Source of the DNA: JAKLKS01 sp964370855
GTDB taxonomy: Bacteria > Planctomycetota > JAJSAM01 > JAKLKS01
Reading direction: 5' to 3'
Assembly: GCA_964370855.1 (NCBI GenBank)
Contig: CAYJMF010000001.1
Span: forward strand, 1-64,000
Length of the DNA: 64,000 nucleotides
Positions 8,932 to 18,266 of this stretch are shown here, in pieces. Under the pieces are notes generated by a model. That model was not told the DNA's origin, made no database searches, and was given only the letters and a program-made list of their open reading frames with translations. Made by a program: the position numbers and the translations under genes. Each line of letters begins with the position of its first letter. Position 1 is the stretch's first letter.

Positions 8932-8999
8932 GGCACAACCCGTTTGTGCCCCGAAATGCCCCACTTTGCCGTTTCACGGCAAAGTGGACGGCAAAGTGG
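8932..8999. repeat. Arm-type repeats between tRNA-Gly and second integrase
   Basis: GGCACAA (8932-8938) and TTGTGCC (8944-8950) form an inverted repeat with a 5-bp spacer. After it, CCACTTTGCCGT (8961-8972) and ACGGCAAAGTGG (8976-8987) form a perfect 12-bp inverted repeat with a 3-base loop, and ACGGCAAAGTGG is then repeated directly at 8988-8999. Clusters like this next to a tRNA and an integrase gene are typical of core and arm binding sites of tyrosine recombinases. Confidence 0.55.
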
Positions 9000-9052
9000 C
9001 GGCGGACCCCGGGATAGGGGGTGCGGCGGTGCTGGAAGGCCCTCGGCGAGGG

Positions 9053-10297
9053 TCAGCTCGCCGGGGCGGTCTCCACGGTCCCGGCCCCGGCCCGCCGGCC
9101 CCGCCGGCGGCGCGGAACGCCCGCCGCGGGAAGCAGGGAGGGGAGACCCTCGACGGCGCCCTTCACGTCGAAGAGGGCGAGGTCGGTGTAGGCCTTCATC
9201 GTCAGCTCCATGGAGGAGTGGCGGGCGAGGGCCTGCACGACGCGGGGATGGAGGCCGAGCGCCGCGAGCGAGGTGATGAAGGTCCCGCGGAGGGCGTGGA
9301 AGTCCACGGAGCGCCCCCCCTCGTCCACCCTCGCGATGCCCGCCGCCTCGAGGTCGCTGTGGAAGGTGCGGATCTGCGGGAAGCGGGCCGACGGGAAAAC
9401 GGGATCCTGCGGCTCTCCCTTCACCGACTTCCAGCGGTACTCCTTGAGCCACCCCGCGAGTTCCTTCCGGAGAGGGACGGACTGGTCCCTCTTCGACTTG
9501 GCCACCGCCGCCGGAATCAAGACGGTCCCCTTCTCCAGGTCGAGATCCTTCCAGGAGAGGGCCAGCATCTCCCCCTTGCGGAGCCCCGTCCCCGCGGCGA
9601 AGGCGTAGATGAGCGCGCGGGTCTCGCCGAGGAGAAGCAGCCGCGCCTCCTCGGGAGGGGTGACGCCCCTGTGCTTCCTCTCCGCCCGGGCCTGCTCCAG
9701 CGGGCGGCGGCGAGCGGCATCGAGGAGCCGGCGTAGCTCCCCGTCGGTGAGGGCGCGCCGCACGAGGCGGCGATCGGTCTCCTCGTTGAGGGAGCGGATG
9801 TTGATGAAGGGGTCGTAGGCGAGACGGCGGTTCCGGACGAGCCATCGGCTGAACTGGAGGAGGGCAGCGCGCATGCGGTTCACGGTCCGCGCACTCAGGC
9901 CCCGGTCGGAGCGGCCCTTGAGCCACGCGGAGGCGCGGGGGCCGTCGAGCTCCTGGAGGCCGGTGAGCCCGTTCTCCTCGACGAAGAGCTGGAGGGTCCG
10001 CTCGCGATCCTCCAGGTGGACGGGGGAGAGGCGGCGGGAGGCCAGTTCGGTGAGGAAGTCCTGGACATGGTCGCCGAGGTGGCGTTCGAGCTGGTCGTCG
10101 AAGGGAGTGACGAGGCCGGCGGCCCGGTGCTCTTCCTTCTTCGAGAGGGCGAGGGCCTTGGAGTAGGCGGCCTGCCGGTCCCGGGTTTCGAGGGAACGGC
10201 GGATCCGCTTCCCGTCCACGGTGAGGTCCACCCAGTAGACCCGGGCCTCCCGGAGCTTCCCCTTCCCCGTGCGGAATCGCGGCTTGTACACGCGCAT
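9053..10297 (-). CDS. int: Tyrosine integrase (element 2)
   Basis: 414 aa, starting at ATG 10297 with GGGAGG upstream. The N-terminal 50 residues look like an arm-binding domain (strands around YWVDLTVDGKRIRRSLET). A core-binding domain covers about residues 70-165. The catalytic domain shows R240 (GTGLRKGE), H334 and R337 (HALRGTF), H360 (LARHSS) and Y370 (MKAYTDL). It is only distantly similar to the integrase at 7219, so it belongs to a different element. It reads toward the tRNA-Gly 3' end, the classical arrangement for insertion into the 3' end of a tRNA gene, with its element extending to the right. Confidence 0.93.
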   Translation of the reverse strand: MRVYKPRFRTGKGKLREARVYWVDLTVDGKRIRRSLETRDRQAAYSKALALSKKEEHRAAGLVTPFDDQLERHLGDHVQDFLTELASRRLSPVHLEDRERTLQLFVEENGLTGLQELDGPRASAWLKGRSDRGLSARTVNRMRAALLQFSRWLVRNRRLAYDPFINIRSLNEETDRRLVRRALTDGELRRLLDAARRRPLEQARAERKHRGVTPPEEARLLLLGETRALIYAFAAGTGLRKGEMLALSWKDLDLEKGTVLIPAAVAKSKRDQSVPLRKELAGWLKEYRWKSVKGEPQDPVFPSARFPQIRTFHSDLEAAGIARVDEGGRSVDFHALRGTFITSLAALGLHPRVVQALARHSSMELTMKAYTDLALFDVKGAVEGLPSLLPAAGVPRRRRGRRAGAGTVETAPAS

Positions 10298-10619
10298 GGC
10301 GGCCTCCCGACCCGGGGCGCGCCCTGCCGGCGCCCCCGCTCCGAGGAGCCTAACGTGGAGGGGGCCCATCGACTGCTTCTTGGTTGCCGGGGCGGTCCGG
10401 GAGTCCTCCACCGGGGCGGGGCAGGTGCGGGGCCCCCGGGGTAGAGTCCCGGGGTCACCACCGGGAGGTCCCTTGGCTGGTCCCAGATCCGTCGAACCGG
10501 GCTTCGGGCGCCGGATGCCGCGTCTCCCGGCGGTGGAGACGCTCGCCCGGATCCCCCCGCTGGCCATCCTGGTGTTCCGGGCCACGGCGCCGGTGGCGGT
10601 GCCCCGGAAGGCGACCACC

Positions 10620-11279
10620 ATGATGCCGGAGAAGGAGTGGGAGGCGAATCGGAGGATCGAGGCGGCACGGCCGGGGGCCCACGCGGCGTCGATTCGGGCT
10701 CTGGCGCGTTGGTTCCGGCACCGGGAGATCCCCGTCTACCAGGTGACGGCCCGGGCGGCCATGGTCGAGGGGGTGCTCCGGGGGCCCTGGAGGGATACCG
10801 ACCCGGGGCTCGTGGGGCGACTGCTCGAGTACCCGGCGAAGCCGCGGGCGTGGGTCGAACTGCTCCCCTACCTCGAACTGTTGCGGCTCCTTCGGGTCGA
10901 AGGACATCCGAAGGCAGTACTGGCCGCGGCCCGCGAGGCGGTCGTCGGCGCCGAGAAGTCAGGGGATCCCTTGGGGATGCTGCACGGCGTGCGGGAGGTT
11001 GCGGCGATGCTGCAGGAAGATATCGCGATCCTGCACTGGGCGTCGGTCGATGAAGCCCGCGCCGCGGCGGCTCCTTCCGCGAAGGGTGGCACCGACGGGG
11101 GGGACCCCAAGGACCCTCTGCGAACGATTCCAGAAGCGGCGAAGAGGCTGACGCTGGGGGTCCGAACGGTATGGAGGGCCATCAGCGTCGGACAGTACCG
11201 GGTCGTCCGCCTCTCGAAGAGGGTGGTCCGCATGAAGGAGTCGGAGATCCAGAGGATTCTCCGCAATAGAGAACCGTAG
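10620..11279 (+). CDS. Protein with C-terminal excisionase-like HTH
   Basis: 219 aa from ATG 10620 (a second ATG follows directly). The frame is open far upstream but overlaps the divergent integrase start and looks noncoding there. Residues 20-130 are helical. The C-terminal 55 residues (IPEAAKRLTLGVRTVWRAIS, then RVVRLSKRVVRMKESEI) match the helix-turn-helix plus wing of excisionase/MerR-like proteins. It is divergent from integrase 2 and is probably the recombination directionality factor or regulator of that element. Confidence 0.65.
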   Translation: MMPEKEWEANRRIEAARPGAHAASIRALARWFRHREIPVYQVTARAAMVEGVLRGPWRDTDPGLVGRLLEYPAKPRAWVELLPYLELLRLLRVEGHPKAVLAAAREAVVGAEKSGDPLGMLHGVREVAAMLQEDIAILHWASVDEARAAAAPSAKGGTDGGDPKDPLRTIPEAAKRLTLGVRTVWRAISVGQYRVVRLSKRVVRMKESEIQRILRNREP

Positions 11280-11958
11280 GCTCCCATGGCAGGCCCAGCC
11301 TGGCATTTGGGGGAGGCTGGGCGATTAGCACCAGTGGTGCGCCATTTCGTCGAAGATATTGGGTTCGGACACGGCGGTGAGGGAAGCGTCGAAGGACCGT
11401 TGTCCACCAAAGCGAGGCGAGTCCAACTATCAGGACGCTCCCGCTACACCTGAGGCGGCTCGATTGGCTCCCTCGACCACTTGCGAGCTGACGATGCATG
11501 AGGGGGATTCGGCACAGCATTTCCCCACTTCCCGATCGGACAGCTTTCTGATGCGACCCGGATCTTGGCCGCTGCCAGACACCCACACTCCAAGCAGACG
11601 ACACCCAACCCTAGCCGACTACAAGGTCCGCTCCGGCCTGGCTCCCCAAAGCAATGTTGGGATCGAACGGACTCCACTTCAGGACTAGCGCGATCGAAGG
11701 AAAGCGCCGCCCTTGACAAGCCGCGGACACCATCCCCGAGACTCCTAGCAAGGGCCCCAACCGTCGGGCGAACTCCTCTACAGCACCTCAAGAACCCCTC
11801 CCCATCGCGGTTACCAACCCCACTTCCCCACTTCCTCCGCCACTAGTGCCTCGCAAGGTAGTTCTGGTACACCCCCGCCCGAGGGAATCCTGTACCGGAA
11901 CTTTCCGCGTGTCGCCCTCGCACTACCTCGCTCCAGCCACGTCCCATGCGCGCGCACG
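11280..11958. other. No convincing gene
   Basis: About 680 bases between the excisionase-like gene and the end of the minus-strand toxin operon. Base composition is more mixed than in neighbouring genes. The open frames on both strands here lack ribosome binding sites and read as Ser/Pro/Arg-rich noncoding translation. I see no hairpin strong enough to call a terminator. Confidence 0.5.
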
Positions 11959-12258
11959 CTATTCACACACCAGCGTGACAAACAGCACTGCGAACGAGAA
12001 CCCCGCCACCGTCGCCACAACCACCCGAAGCGGCCGCGCAACAATAGAGAGGCGGGCTAGCACGATGCAGGCCACCATACACACGAGAGTAGCGGTCCAC
12101 ACAATGCCGGCCACCATGGGCACACCCATGCGATATTCGGTGCTCTGGTTCATGAACGCCGCAAACCACGTTAGGACGCTTGCCCCTGCCGCAACAACAG
12201 CCATCACCACCGCTCCAAGATTTGCCGCCAGCACCAGTACTCTCTTACCTCGCGGCAT
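11959..12258 (-). CDS. Small membrane protein, possible immunity protein
   Basis: 99 aa. Three hydrophobic segments can be seen: about residues 7-30 (VLVLAANLGAVVMAVVAAGA), 46-70 (VPMVAGIVWTATLVCMVACI) and 78-97. Its start at 12258 overlaps the last 14 bases of the giant hydrolase gene, so the two are co-translated. A short multi-pass protein right behind a predicted lipase-type effector is where an immunity protein would be expected. That role is inferred from position alone; a channel or assembly factor is possible. Confidence 0.6.
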   Translation of the reverse strand: MPRGKRVLVLAANLGAVVMAVVAAGASVLTWFAAFMNQSTEYRMGVPMVAGIVWTATLVCMVACIVLARLSIVARPLRVVVATVAGFSFAVLFVTLVCE

Positions 12259-15200
12259 TGCGGAATGCCTCGCCCAGATCCGTTCCTACGCCACCGTCCG
12301 TGCCAACCCATCCAGAGTCTTCGTGCTTTGCATCATAGGTCTTTCCACCGCCCAAATCCCGCGTACTCGGAGCCAGGATCACACTATCAGCTCTAAACAC
12401 AAGCTGCCCCAACTTGCTGTACTTTGACATGTATCCGACAAATGCATTCTGAATATTTCCCGGCAAACCGTAGGGCCTCGAATCAATGTTACTCGAGAAG
12501 GCCGGGGGGAACGACACATGAGTATGACCGCGCATTTGCGCCATGTCAGAGTGGTCCATCAAGCCGCTATCCACCGGATCAATAAGCCCGATAAATCGCA
12601 CCTTGAGGCCGGCTCCCAAGATCTTGTTGCCCTTGCACCTACAGCCGGCCTTGCTAATGAACCCCGCAATATACATAGCCATGATTGCTCCGCGCGACCA
12701 CCCCATGATATCGATTTTTATTCTATCCTTATCACACCCCGCCTCCAAGTAGGCGCATACCTTCGAGCAGTACCATGCCATAGCCTTGTGCCACACGGCC
12801 ATGAATTCATTCGTATCCTTCAGCAGCCCCTTCCCCAGGGTGTCTGGAACGGTTGCGCTAACTTCAAAGGTATCGTAAAATGTCTCGCCGGTTGCTCCCT
12901 TGCCCTCGGCCGTCTTCTTGTAGGAGTCGCGCTGTCCCTGAATTGTGGTGTTCGTATATGGAGCATTCCCACGATTCCTGCCCCCCTCAAAGAAGAAGCC
13001 GAGCCACAGGTCCTTCTTGCAGGGGTCCTTTACCCCCTCCTTAGAGTCTCTGGTGGCACTTCGAACACCCTCAGTCGTCGCTTGGTCGGGAGGCTGCTTC
13101 GGCTTCTCCGGGACCTTCGGCTCCTCGGAGACAGGCGCTTCCTCCACCTTCTTCTGCGGTGGAACAGGCTTATCGTCCTGCGCCGGTACGGGAGGGCCCT
13201 GCTGCGCGACAGCCGTAACGGAATCTGCTGCACCAGGGAGCCCGATACCAGCAACGGAATCTCCCGTGAGTTTTCTCTGACCATCCATTAGAGGTGTGTC
13301 ACCGCCGGATGGAGGAGGTCCCATGGATCCGGGTTGGCCGATATCAGGCGGCGATTCCCCCGCCCCCCCCTTTCCCTTCTCGGCCGGATCACTCGGCTCC
13401 CATTGGCAGGTGGCATTGTTGCACACAGTAGTTGGGGGACAGGGTGGGTCCATATCCTTGCACTTTGGTGGAGGTCCACAATTCGGCCACGTCCCGAGCG
13501 GTACCACAGCGTCGTCCTGGGGGGCCTTCTTCTTTCTCTCTTCCTCCTTTCGCTTCTTCCACTCCTCCTCGGTCTCGTCGGCTCTCTTCTTCTTGTCTTC
13601 TCCCTCTTGTTCCTCCTCGTCCGCCTTTCTGTCATAGTCGTCCGCGGCCTTATCGGCCCTTGCTGCCTTTTCTTGGTAGAATGCCACAGCAGCCCAGCGA
13701 CCCTCCTTCGCCGCTTGGTCCGCCTTCTTCCTGTAGTAGTCGCCCTGCTTCCTTGCCTCGCCAGCCCTTTTCCGGTTCTTCTCAGCCTCAGCGCGGTGTG
13801 CCATTGCCTCGCGGAACATTGGATCCCGCTTTGCCCGTTCCTCGTCCGCCTTCTTCTGAAGCCTATCAAGTTCCTTCTTGTTGGCAAGTGCCTTCAACTC
13901 CAGTTCCTTCTTTTTCGCTGTATTGGCCTGTTCCTTTGCCTTATTCGACTTCTCCGTCTCCTCCTTGGCCTTCTTCGAATAGTAATCCTGCGCTGCCTTC
14001 GTACTGGCTTTCTCAGCTTTCGCCGCGAACTCCTTAGCGCGAGCCTCATGCTTGTCCGCGGCGCGGTTGAATTTTTGAGCAGTATCACCGTGCTTCACTC
14101 CCTCCCTGAATAGGGGATCCTCCGCGGCCCTCTCTAAATCTGCGCGTCGCTGGCGCTTGGCTGCCGCCAAGGCCTCGGCAGCCTGTGTGGCACCTTCCGC
14201 CCCTCCTGCGCCTCCCTCCTTCTCAGTGATTTCCTTATATTCCTTCTCATAGTCATCAATCCTCTTCTGGGCACGTTCCGCAGCCAGAGTATCTCCACGC
14301 TTTTCAGCGTCCGCCTTCTCTTGCTTCGCGCGTTCGACGGCCAGCCTAGCCTGTCTCTCTCTGTCGGATTCAGCCAGGAGGTCCGCCGCCTCCTGCTGTA
14401 GTCGATCAGCTCGCTCCTTTGCTCGTCTGTAGGCTTCCGCATCTCCGCGCTTCGCGGCTCTCTCCGCATCACGGGCCGCACGATCCGCCACGATAGCAGC
14501 TTCTTTGGCCCGGTCTGACGCAGCCCGCGCCCGGGCAACGACGGCGGGGTCGGCATCGTTCTCAGCATCGCGGAGCCGACTTTCCCGCTCGGCAGCGGCA
14601 CTCCGAAGGCCCTGTGCTTGGTAGCGAACCTCACGAGCCTTGCGCAGCCCCTCAGGATCTCTGTACTGTTCGTCGTGTTCTCGCTCGCGCTCCCTCTGCT
14701 GCGCCCTTCGTTGAGCCGCCTGCTCTATGAGCCGCAGGATGTCTGAGGAAGGGGCTGTCGACTGCTGCGATGCCTCGAACCCTGACTTCAAGGCGTCGAG
14801 GGTCCAATAATCCAAGTCTGCCTTTGCCTGTGCGTACTCTTCCTTGGCCCTCTCCAGCTTCGTGGCCAGCTCCACTTCCTTCTTCAATGCACCCTTGAAC
14901 ACCGCGCCGTAGAAGGCCACGCTCTGTTCAATGCGAGCCAACCACGCAGTGTCTTCTGATTGCTCGTCCTCTCGTTTGACCTCACCCAGGATCACTCTCT
15001 TGCGAATTGAGTCTTCTTCTTCCTGAATTGCGCGGTTGTATTGCTCAGTCAAATCCTTGACCACTTCCTCAGCCTTGACCATCCGCTCGAACGCTTCATC
15101 CGCATTGTTCTCGGCTTCCCCAGCACGCTGTACTGCGCCGACTCCTCCACCACCAGGCCCTCTTGAAGCGACCCCGGCGATTCCTGCAAGGAGATTGGCT

Positions 15201-16906
15201 CCATGGCTGGATAGACTCGCTCCGATGCCCGGGGAGAACGGGCTAGGCGTCAAGACCCCACCTGAGACCTGAAGTTGTTTCGGAAGCAGAGAGAGCGAGT
15301 TCCCAAGCGGTTCGATGTTCAATTCACCTCTGCCAGCTGCCAACCACGATGGCCGGCTTGGCATTCCAGGCTCCGAGCCCATCAGGCCCATTTTCGTTCC
15401 CGCCGGTTCGCCACCGAACGACACTTGGATGACTTCCCCTCCTGTGACGCGCTGCAGGACTCCCCCTCCTTCATCGGGCCTAGCATAAATCAAATCGTTG
15501 ACTTGGCGGACTCCGTCGACATCCTCATCACCAACGACGCCGAAGTCATGCACGCCAGCGTCCTCTTGCCAGTCCACACTCCACGGCTCGCTGTGAGGTG
15601 AATGGAATTCGGTTAACCACTTTGCGCCCCTGTGTCCATCATCCAGGCTTGGTCCGGGTGTTGCGAGGACACCTCCGCCTGGACCAAGGTCAGAGCCTCC
15701 GAGGTCAAAGTCTCCTGAAGTCGGAGGAGCCAGAACCGGAGGAAACCAGGGTCTCTCGAACCTGCTCGGGTCCACTGCGGCTATTACCGAGTCCTGTGGA
15801 GAAAGATAGGGTTCTGCTCTGAACTCCCGGAGTGGGCTGGAGTGAACCGGTGTAATCGTCGAGAGGATTGGTACTGAGGGAGGCTGCGTACTCGAATCGG
15901 CTACCCCAGCTCCCGTGGTTCCTCCCGGCGGCCTATGGCCCTCTTCCTCTCTCCTTCGGGGCGGAGGCTCATCCGGAAGCGAAGGCAGCGGTCCACCGGA
16001 CATCTGCCCTGCAGGAGACGCAAGGGGCTGGCCGCCGGCCACTTCAGAATCTGGCTCCTCATCCGTACGACGCCCGGCGACTGTTACGCCTCCGGAACCA
16101 GTACCCTTCATCCTCTCTGGTTCCTGGGCCTCCTTTGGCGCTGCCTTTGATGCCAGAGGCGCATGGGAATCACCGGGGAGTTCCACTTCCTTCCCAACCA
16201 CGGAGTGTCCCCCAGCCACTCTCAGCCCTGCCACCGACTCCTGCGGTCGCCCTCCGCCCATTGATTGGCCGGAGATACCTTCACCTGCAGGGTCCGCTCC
16301 TCCGGGTCCAGGTGCCATTCGAAAGCCCTGCTCACCGTAGCCCCTCGTAAGTTGCCCAGAGAACATTGAACCTGGGAAAGCACAGGCACCCGTAGGATGG
16401 CCCGAGCATGTACCAGGAGAATTCGGAACTGTGAAGGTGAGCGCCCACAGGGGCGCCACCTCCGGAGGAGGCGACGCGCCCTCGGCAACCTGTCCTTTAG
16501 GAGGAGTGCCCAGGTCAGGAGTGACACGGTCCATCCCTGCCGGCTCTTGGGGGGGGGTGAAAGGCGCATGCGTAGGCAGGCAGTCGCACTTCGCCACACA
16601 CTTCTGTCCGCCCCCTTTCCCCACGACATCCTGCTTCGGTACGTCGAATTGCGCGTCCTTGATAGGGAGCGGGGCGCCCTTGGGCGATAAGGCCCCGGCT
16701 CCATCGCCACCCCCGGCTTGGGAATCTGCCGGAGCCTCGCTCTGGTTCCCCTTGGCGCTTGGTGGGCTAGCCTGCTGCGGTTTCTGGTCCTTCCTGGTGT
16801 CCGGAGGCGTGACTACAGGCTCAGGGCTCCCCTCGCGGGGGGGGGATTCGCATCCCTCGCACCCGCAGTCACCCGAACTTCCTCCGGCACCGGTATTGCA
16901 GGCCAT
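12245..16906 (-). CDS. Giant coiled-coil protein with DUF2235/Tle1-like hydrolase C-terminus
   Basis: 1553 aa, start 16906 behind GGAG. Residues 1-600 are Pro/Gly/Ser-rich and disordered, with a Cys-rich tip (CNTGAGGSSGDCGCEGC) and no signal peptide. Residues 610-1130 are a very long Lys/Glu/Ala coiled coil. Residues 1190-1230 hold a Cys cluster (CGPPPKCKDMDPPCPPTTVC). Residues 1294-1553 resemble an alpha/beta hydrolase of the DUF2235 group used by type VI lipase effectors: GWSRGA with nucleophile S1404, D1443 in GLIDPVD, and H1528 in KHED. The layout of long variable stalk plus C-terminal enzyme is that of a polymorphic toxin or large surface effector. Upstream is an array of small beta proteins in the same operon; downstream is a small membrane protein. 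Confidence 0.7.
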   Translation of the reverse strand: MACNTGAGGSSGDCGCEGCESPPREGSPEPVVTPPDTRKDQKPQQASPPSAKGNQSEAPADSQAGGGDGAGALSPKGAPLPIKDAQFDVPKQDVVGKGGGQKCVAKCDCLPTHAPFTPPQEPAGMDRVTPDLGTPPKGQVAEGASPPPEVAPLWALTFTVPNSPGTCSGHPTGACAFPGSMFSGQLTRGYGEQGFRMAPGPGGADPAGEGISGQSMGGGRPQESVAGLRVAGGHSVVGKEVELPGDSHAPLASKAAPKEAQEPERMKGTGSGGVTVAGRRTDEEPDSEVAGGQPLASPAGQMSGGPLPSLPDEPPPRRREEEGHRPPGGTTGAGVADSSTQPPSVPILSTITPVHSSPLREFRAEPYLSPQDSVIAAVDPSRFERPWFPPVLAPPTSGDFDLGGSDLGPGGGVLATPGPSLDDGHRGAKWLTEFHSPHSEPWSVDWQEDAGVHDFGVVGDEDVDGVRQVNDLIYARPDEGGGVLQRVTGGEVIQVSFGGEPAGTKMGLMGSEPGMPSRPSWLAAGRGELNIEPLGNSLSLLPKQLQVSGGVLTPSPFSPGIGASLSSHGANLLAGIAGVASRGPGGGGVGAVQRAGEAENNADEAFERMVKAEEVVKDLTEQYNRAIQEEEDSIRKRVILGEVKREDEQSEDTAWLARIEQSVAFYGAVFKGALKKEVELATKLERAKEEYAQAKADLDYWTLDALKSGFEASQQSTAPSSDILRLIEQAAQRRAQQREREREHDEQYRDPEGLRKAREVRYQAQGLRSAAAERESRLRDAENDADPAVVARARAASDRAKEAAIVADRAARDAERAAKRGDAEAYRRAKERADRLQQEAADLLAESDRERQARLAVERAKQEKADAEKRGDTLAAERAQKRIDDYEKEYKEITEKEGGAGGAEGATQAAEALAAAKRQRRADLERAAEDPLFREGVKHGDTAQKFNRAADKHEARAKEFAAKAEKASTKAAQDYYSKKAKEETEKSNKAKEQANTAKKKELELKALANKKELDRLQKKADEERAKRDPMFREAMAHRAEAEKNRKRAGEARKQGDYYRKKADQAAKEGRWAAVAFYQEKAARADKAADDYDRKADEEEQEGEDKKKRADETEEEWKKRKEEERKKKAPQDDAVVPLGTWPNCGPPPKCKDMDPPCPPTTVCNNATCQWEPSDPAEKGKGGAGESPPDIGQPGSMGPPPSGGDTPLMDGQRKLTGDSVAGIGLPGAADSVTAVAQQGPPVPAQDDKPVPPQKKVEEAPVSEEPKVPEKPKQPPDQATTEGVRSATRDSKEGVKDPCKKDLWLGFFFEGGRNRGNAPYTNTTIQGQRDSYKKTAEGKGATGETFYDTFEVSATVPDTLGKGLLKDTNEFMAVWHKAMAWYCSKVCAYLEAGCDKDRIKIDIMGWSRGAIMAMYIAGFISKAGCRCKGNKILGAGLKVRFIGLIDPVDSGLMDHSDMAQMRGHTHVSFPPAFSSNIDSRPYGLPGNIQNAFVGYMSKYSKLGQLVFRADSVILAPSTRDLGGGKTYDAKHEDSGWVGTDGGVGTDLGEAFRNAAR

Positions 16907-16918
16907 CGCTCCTCTATG

Positions 16919-17278
16919 CTAGCTCAGCCGCTGCTCGAGGAACCCCACCGCCCACCCGGTCAGGACGGGATCAGACCCCGCGATCGTGATCTTGAGCCGG
17001 AACCAGCGCCTCGTCAGGGTCGCGGACATCTGGACCTCGGTGCTGGCCCCGACCGCGGTGGGACCGCCTCCCGTGCAGGTCGACCAGCTGTTCTGATCCG
17101 TCGACTCCTGCGCGGTCACGCTCCAGGTCGCTCCCGCCGGGACGTCGGGTCCGCGCCAGAGGCTCAGGAGGGCAGTCTGGTACTCCGTCACGTCCATGGC
17201 GATCGTGTAGAAGTCCGTCGCCCCTGCGAACGTGGTGAACCGCGGCACCATCACGACCGGCACGAGCTCGCCCGCCAT
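16919..17278 (-). CDS. Array beta protein 1
   Basis: 119 aa, start 17278 with GGAGGAAG upstream. Shares with the genes at 17384, 18267 and 18666 the pattern PRFTT near the N-terminus, a central D-x3-Y then L-x-W-RGP stretch, a SxDxxxW region and a C-terminal RRWFRLKI...WAVGFLEQR. The alternating hydrophobics suggest one beta-sandwich domain. No signal peptide. It ends 12 bases before the giant hydrolase gene, so the two should share a transcript. Function unknown; adhesion, carbohydrate binding or a structural subunit would fit a small beta domain. Confidence 0.7.
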   Translation of the reverse strand: MAGELVPVVMVPRFTTFAGATDFYTIAMDVTEYQTALLSLWRGPDVPAGATWSVTAQESTDQNSWSTCTGGGPTAVGASTEVQMSATLTRRWFRLKITIAGSDPVLTGWAVGFLEQRLS

Positions 17279-17383
17279 CTCTTCCTCCTGGGCTCTTGGC
17301 CCTGTCCTGCATCTCACCAGAAACCGTCGTTACCAGGGCCGGCCTCGTTCAGCGCATGCCACGAGCCGTTACCCTACCATCTC

Positions 17384-17752
17384 CTAGACCAGTCGCTGCT
17401 CCAAGTACCCCGTTGCCCACACCGTCACCGCGGCATCCGAGCTTGTGCCCAACGGCAGGTCGATCTTCATCCGCAGCCACCGGCGCCTGAGGTTCTGAGC
17501 GATGATAGTTGTCAGGTCCTCCCCCGGATCAACCGGGGACCCGAGATCCTGCCATGTTTCCGCATCGTGCGAGTGCTGAAGGACCACGCTGAAAGTCCCT
17601 CCACCCTGTACGGGACCGCGCCACACTGTCAGGACACAACGGGAGTATCTGTCGACCTGGAGCGCTACCGTCACGAAAGAACTGTTCCCGAAGTACGATG
17701 TAAAGCGCGGAGCCATGACGAGTGGGACCTGAACACCCTTGGGCTGTGCCAC
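17384..17752 (-). CDS. Array beta protein 2
   Basis: 122 aa from GTG 17752, with GGAGG six bases upstream. Paralogue of its neighbours: APRFTSYFG, LTVWRGPVQGGGTFSVVLQ, HDAETW, and the ending RRRWLRMKIDL...WATGYLEQR. Similarity to proteins 1, 4 and 5 runs over the full length, so these are gene duplications rather than shared short motifs. Confidence 0.7.
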   Translation of the reverse strand: MAQPKGVQVPLVMAPRFTSYFGNSSFVTVALQVDRYSRCVLTVWRGPVQGGGTFSVVLQHSHDAETWQDLGSPVDPGEDLTTIIAQNLRRRWLRMKIDLPLGTSSDAAVTVWATGYLEQRLV

Positions 17753-17841
17753 TTCAACCTCCCGTTTGGTCTGCCGACCGGTCGCGGCTCTTCACTTCCG
17801 TTGGAACCCGGCGTCGCACGTCAAGCACTCTAGACATCGTC

Positions 17842-18204
17842 CTAGGTGAACTCGATAACAACGACCTGAACGGGAGCGACAAGACCTACGCCGTCGATTT
17901 CCCCCTCGTAGGTTACTCCCGCGGGGAAGGTGAACAGCCCTCCCGGAGGCACGAGGAGGTCCGTAACCAGGACGGGGCCGACACCCAGTCGGATATTCAG
18001 GGGATTCACGGGGTCCAAGTTCTGGATCAAGACCTGGAACCTCCCTTGAAGCGGCGCAGCAATCGCCATGCTCGCTCCGACGAGGTAGTAGTTCGTCGTT
18101 ACCCCGGAGATGGCACCGCGCACGGTGAGCTCGCCCTTCGTACCAACGAGCATCCCCGTCCCGAGTCCTTTCAGGCCGTCTTGGATCATATTGAATTCCG
18201 GCAT
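17842..18204 (-). CDS. Array protein 3 (different beta family)
   Basis: 120 aa, start 18204 behind GGGAGG. It lacks the PRFTT and RWLRLKI signatures. Instead it has a Gly-rich N-terminus and regular strands (FQVLIQNLDPVNPLNIRLG, LVPPGGLFTFPAG, VQVVVIEF). This composition is typical of small phage tail or virion proteins and other beta-sandwich subunits. It is embedded in the paralogue array with normal spacing, so it probably works with them. Confidence 0.65.
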   Translation of the reverse strand: MPEFNMIQDGLKGLGTGMLVGTKGELTVRGAISGVTTNYYLVGASMAIAAPLQGRFQVLIQNLDPVNPLNIRLGVGPVLVTDLLVPPGGLFTFPAGVTYEGEIDGVGLVAPVQVVVIEFT

Positions 18205-18266
18205 CTCGCCTCCCTATGACCGCTTCTTCGTCGGAACTTCCAGCTCCGAACTCCCGTGGCCTGGTT

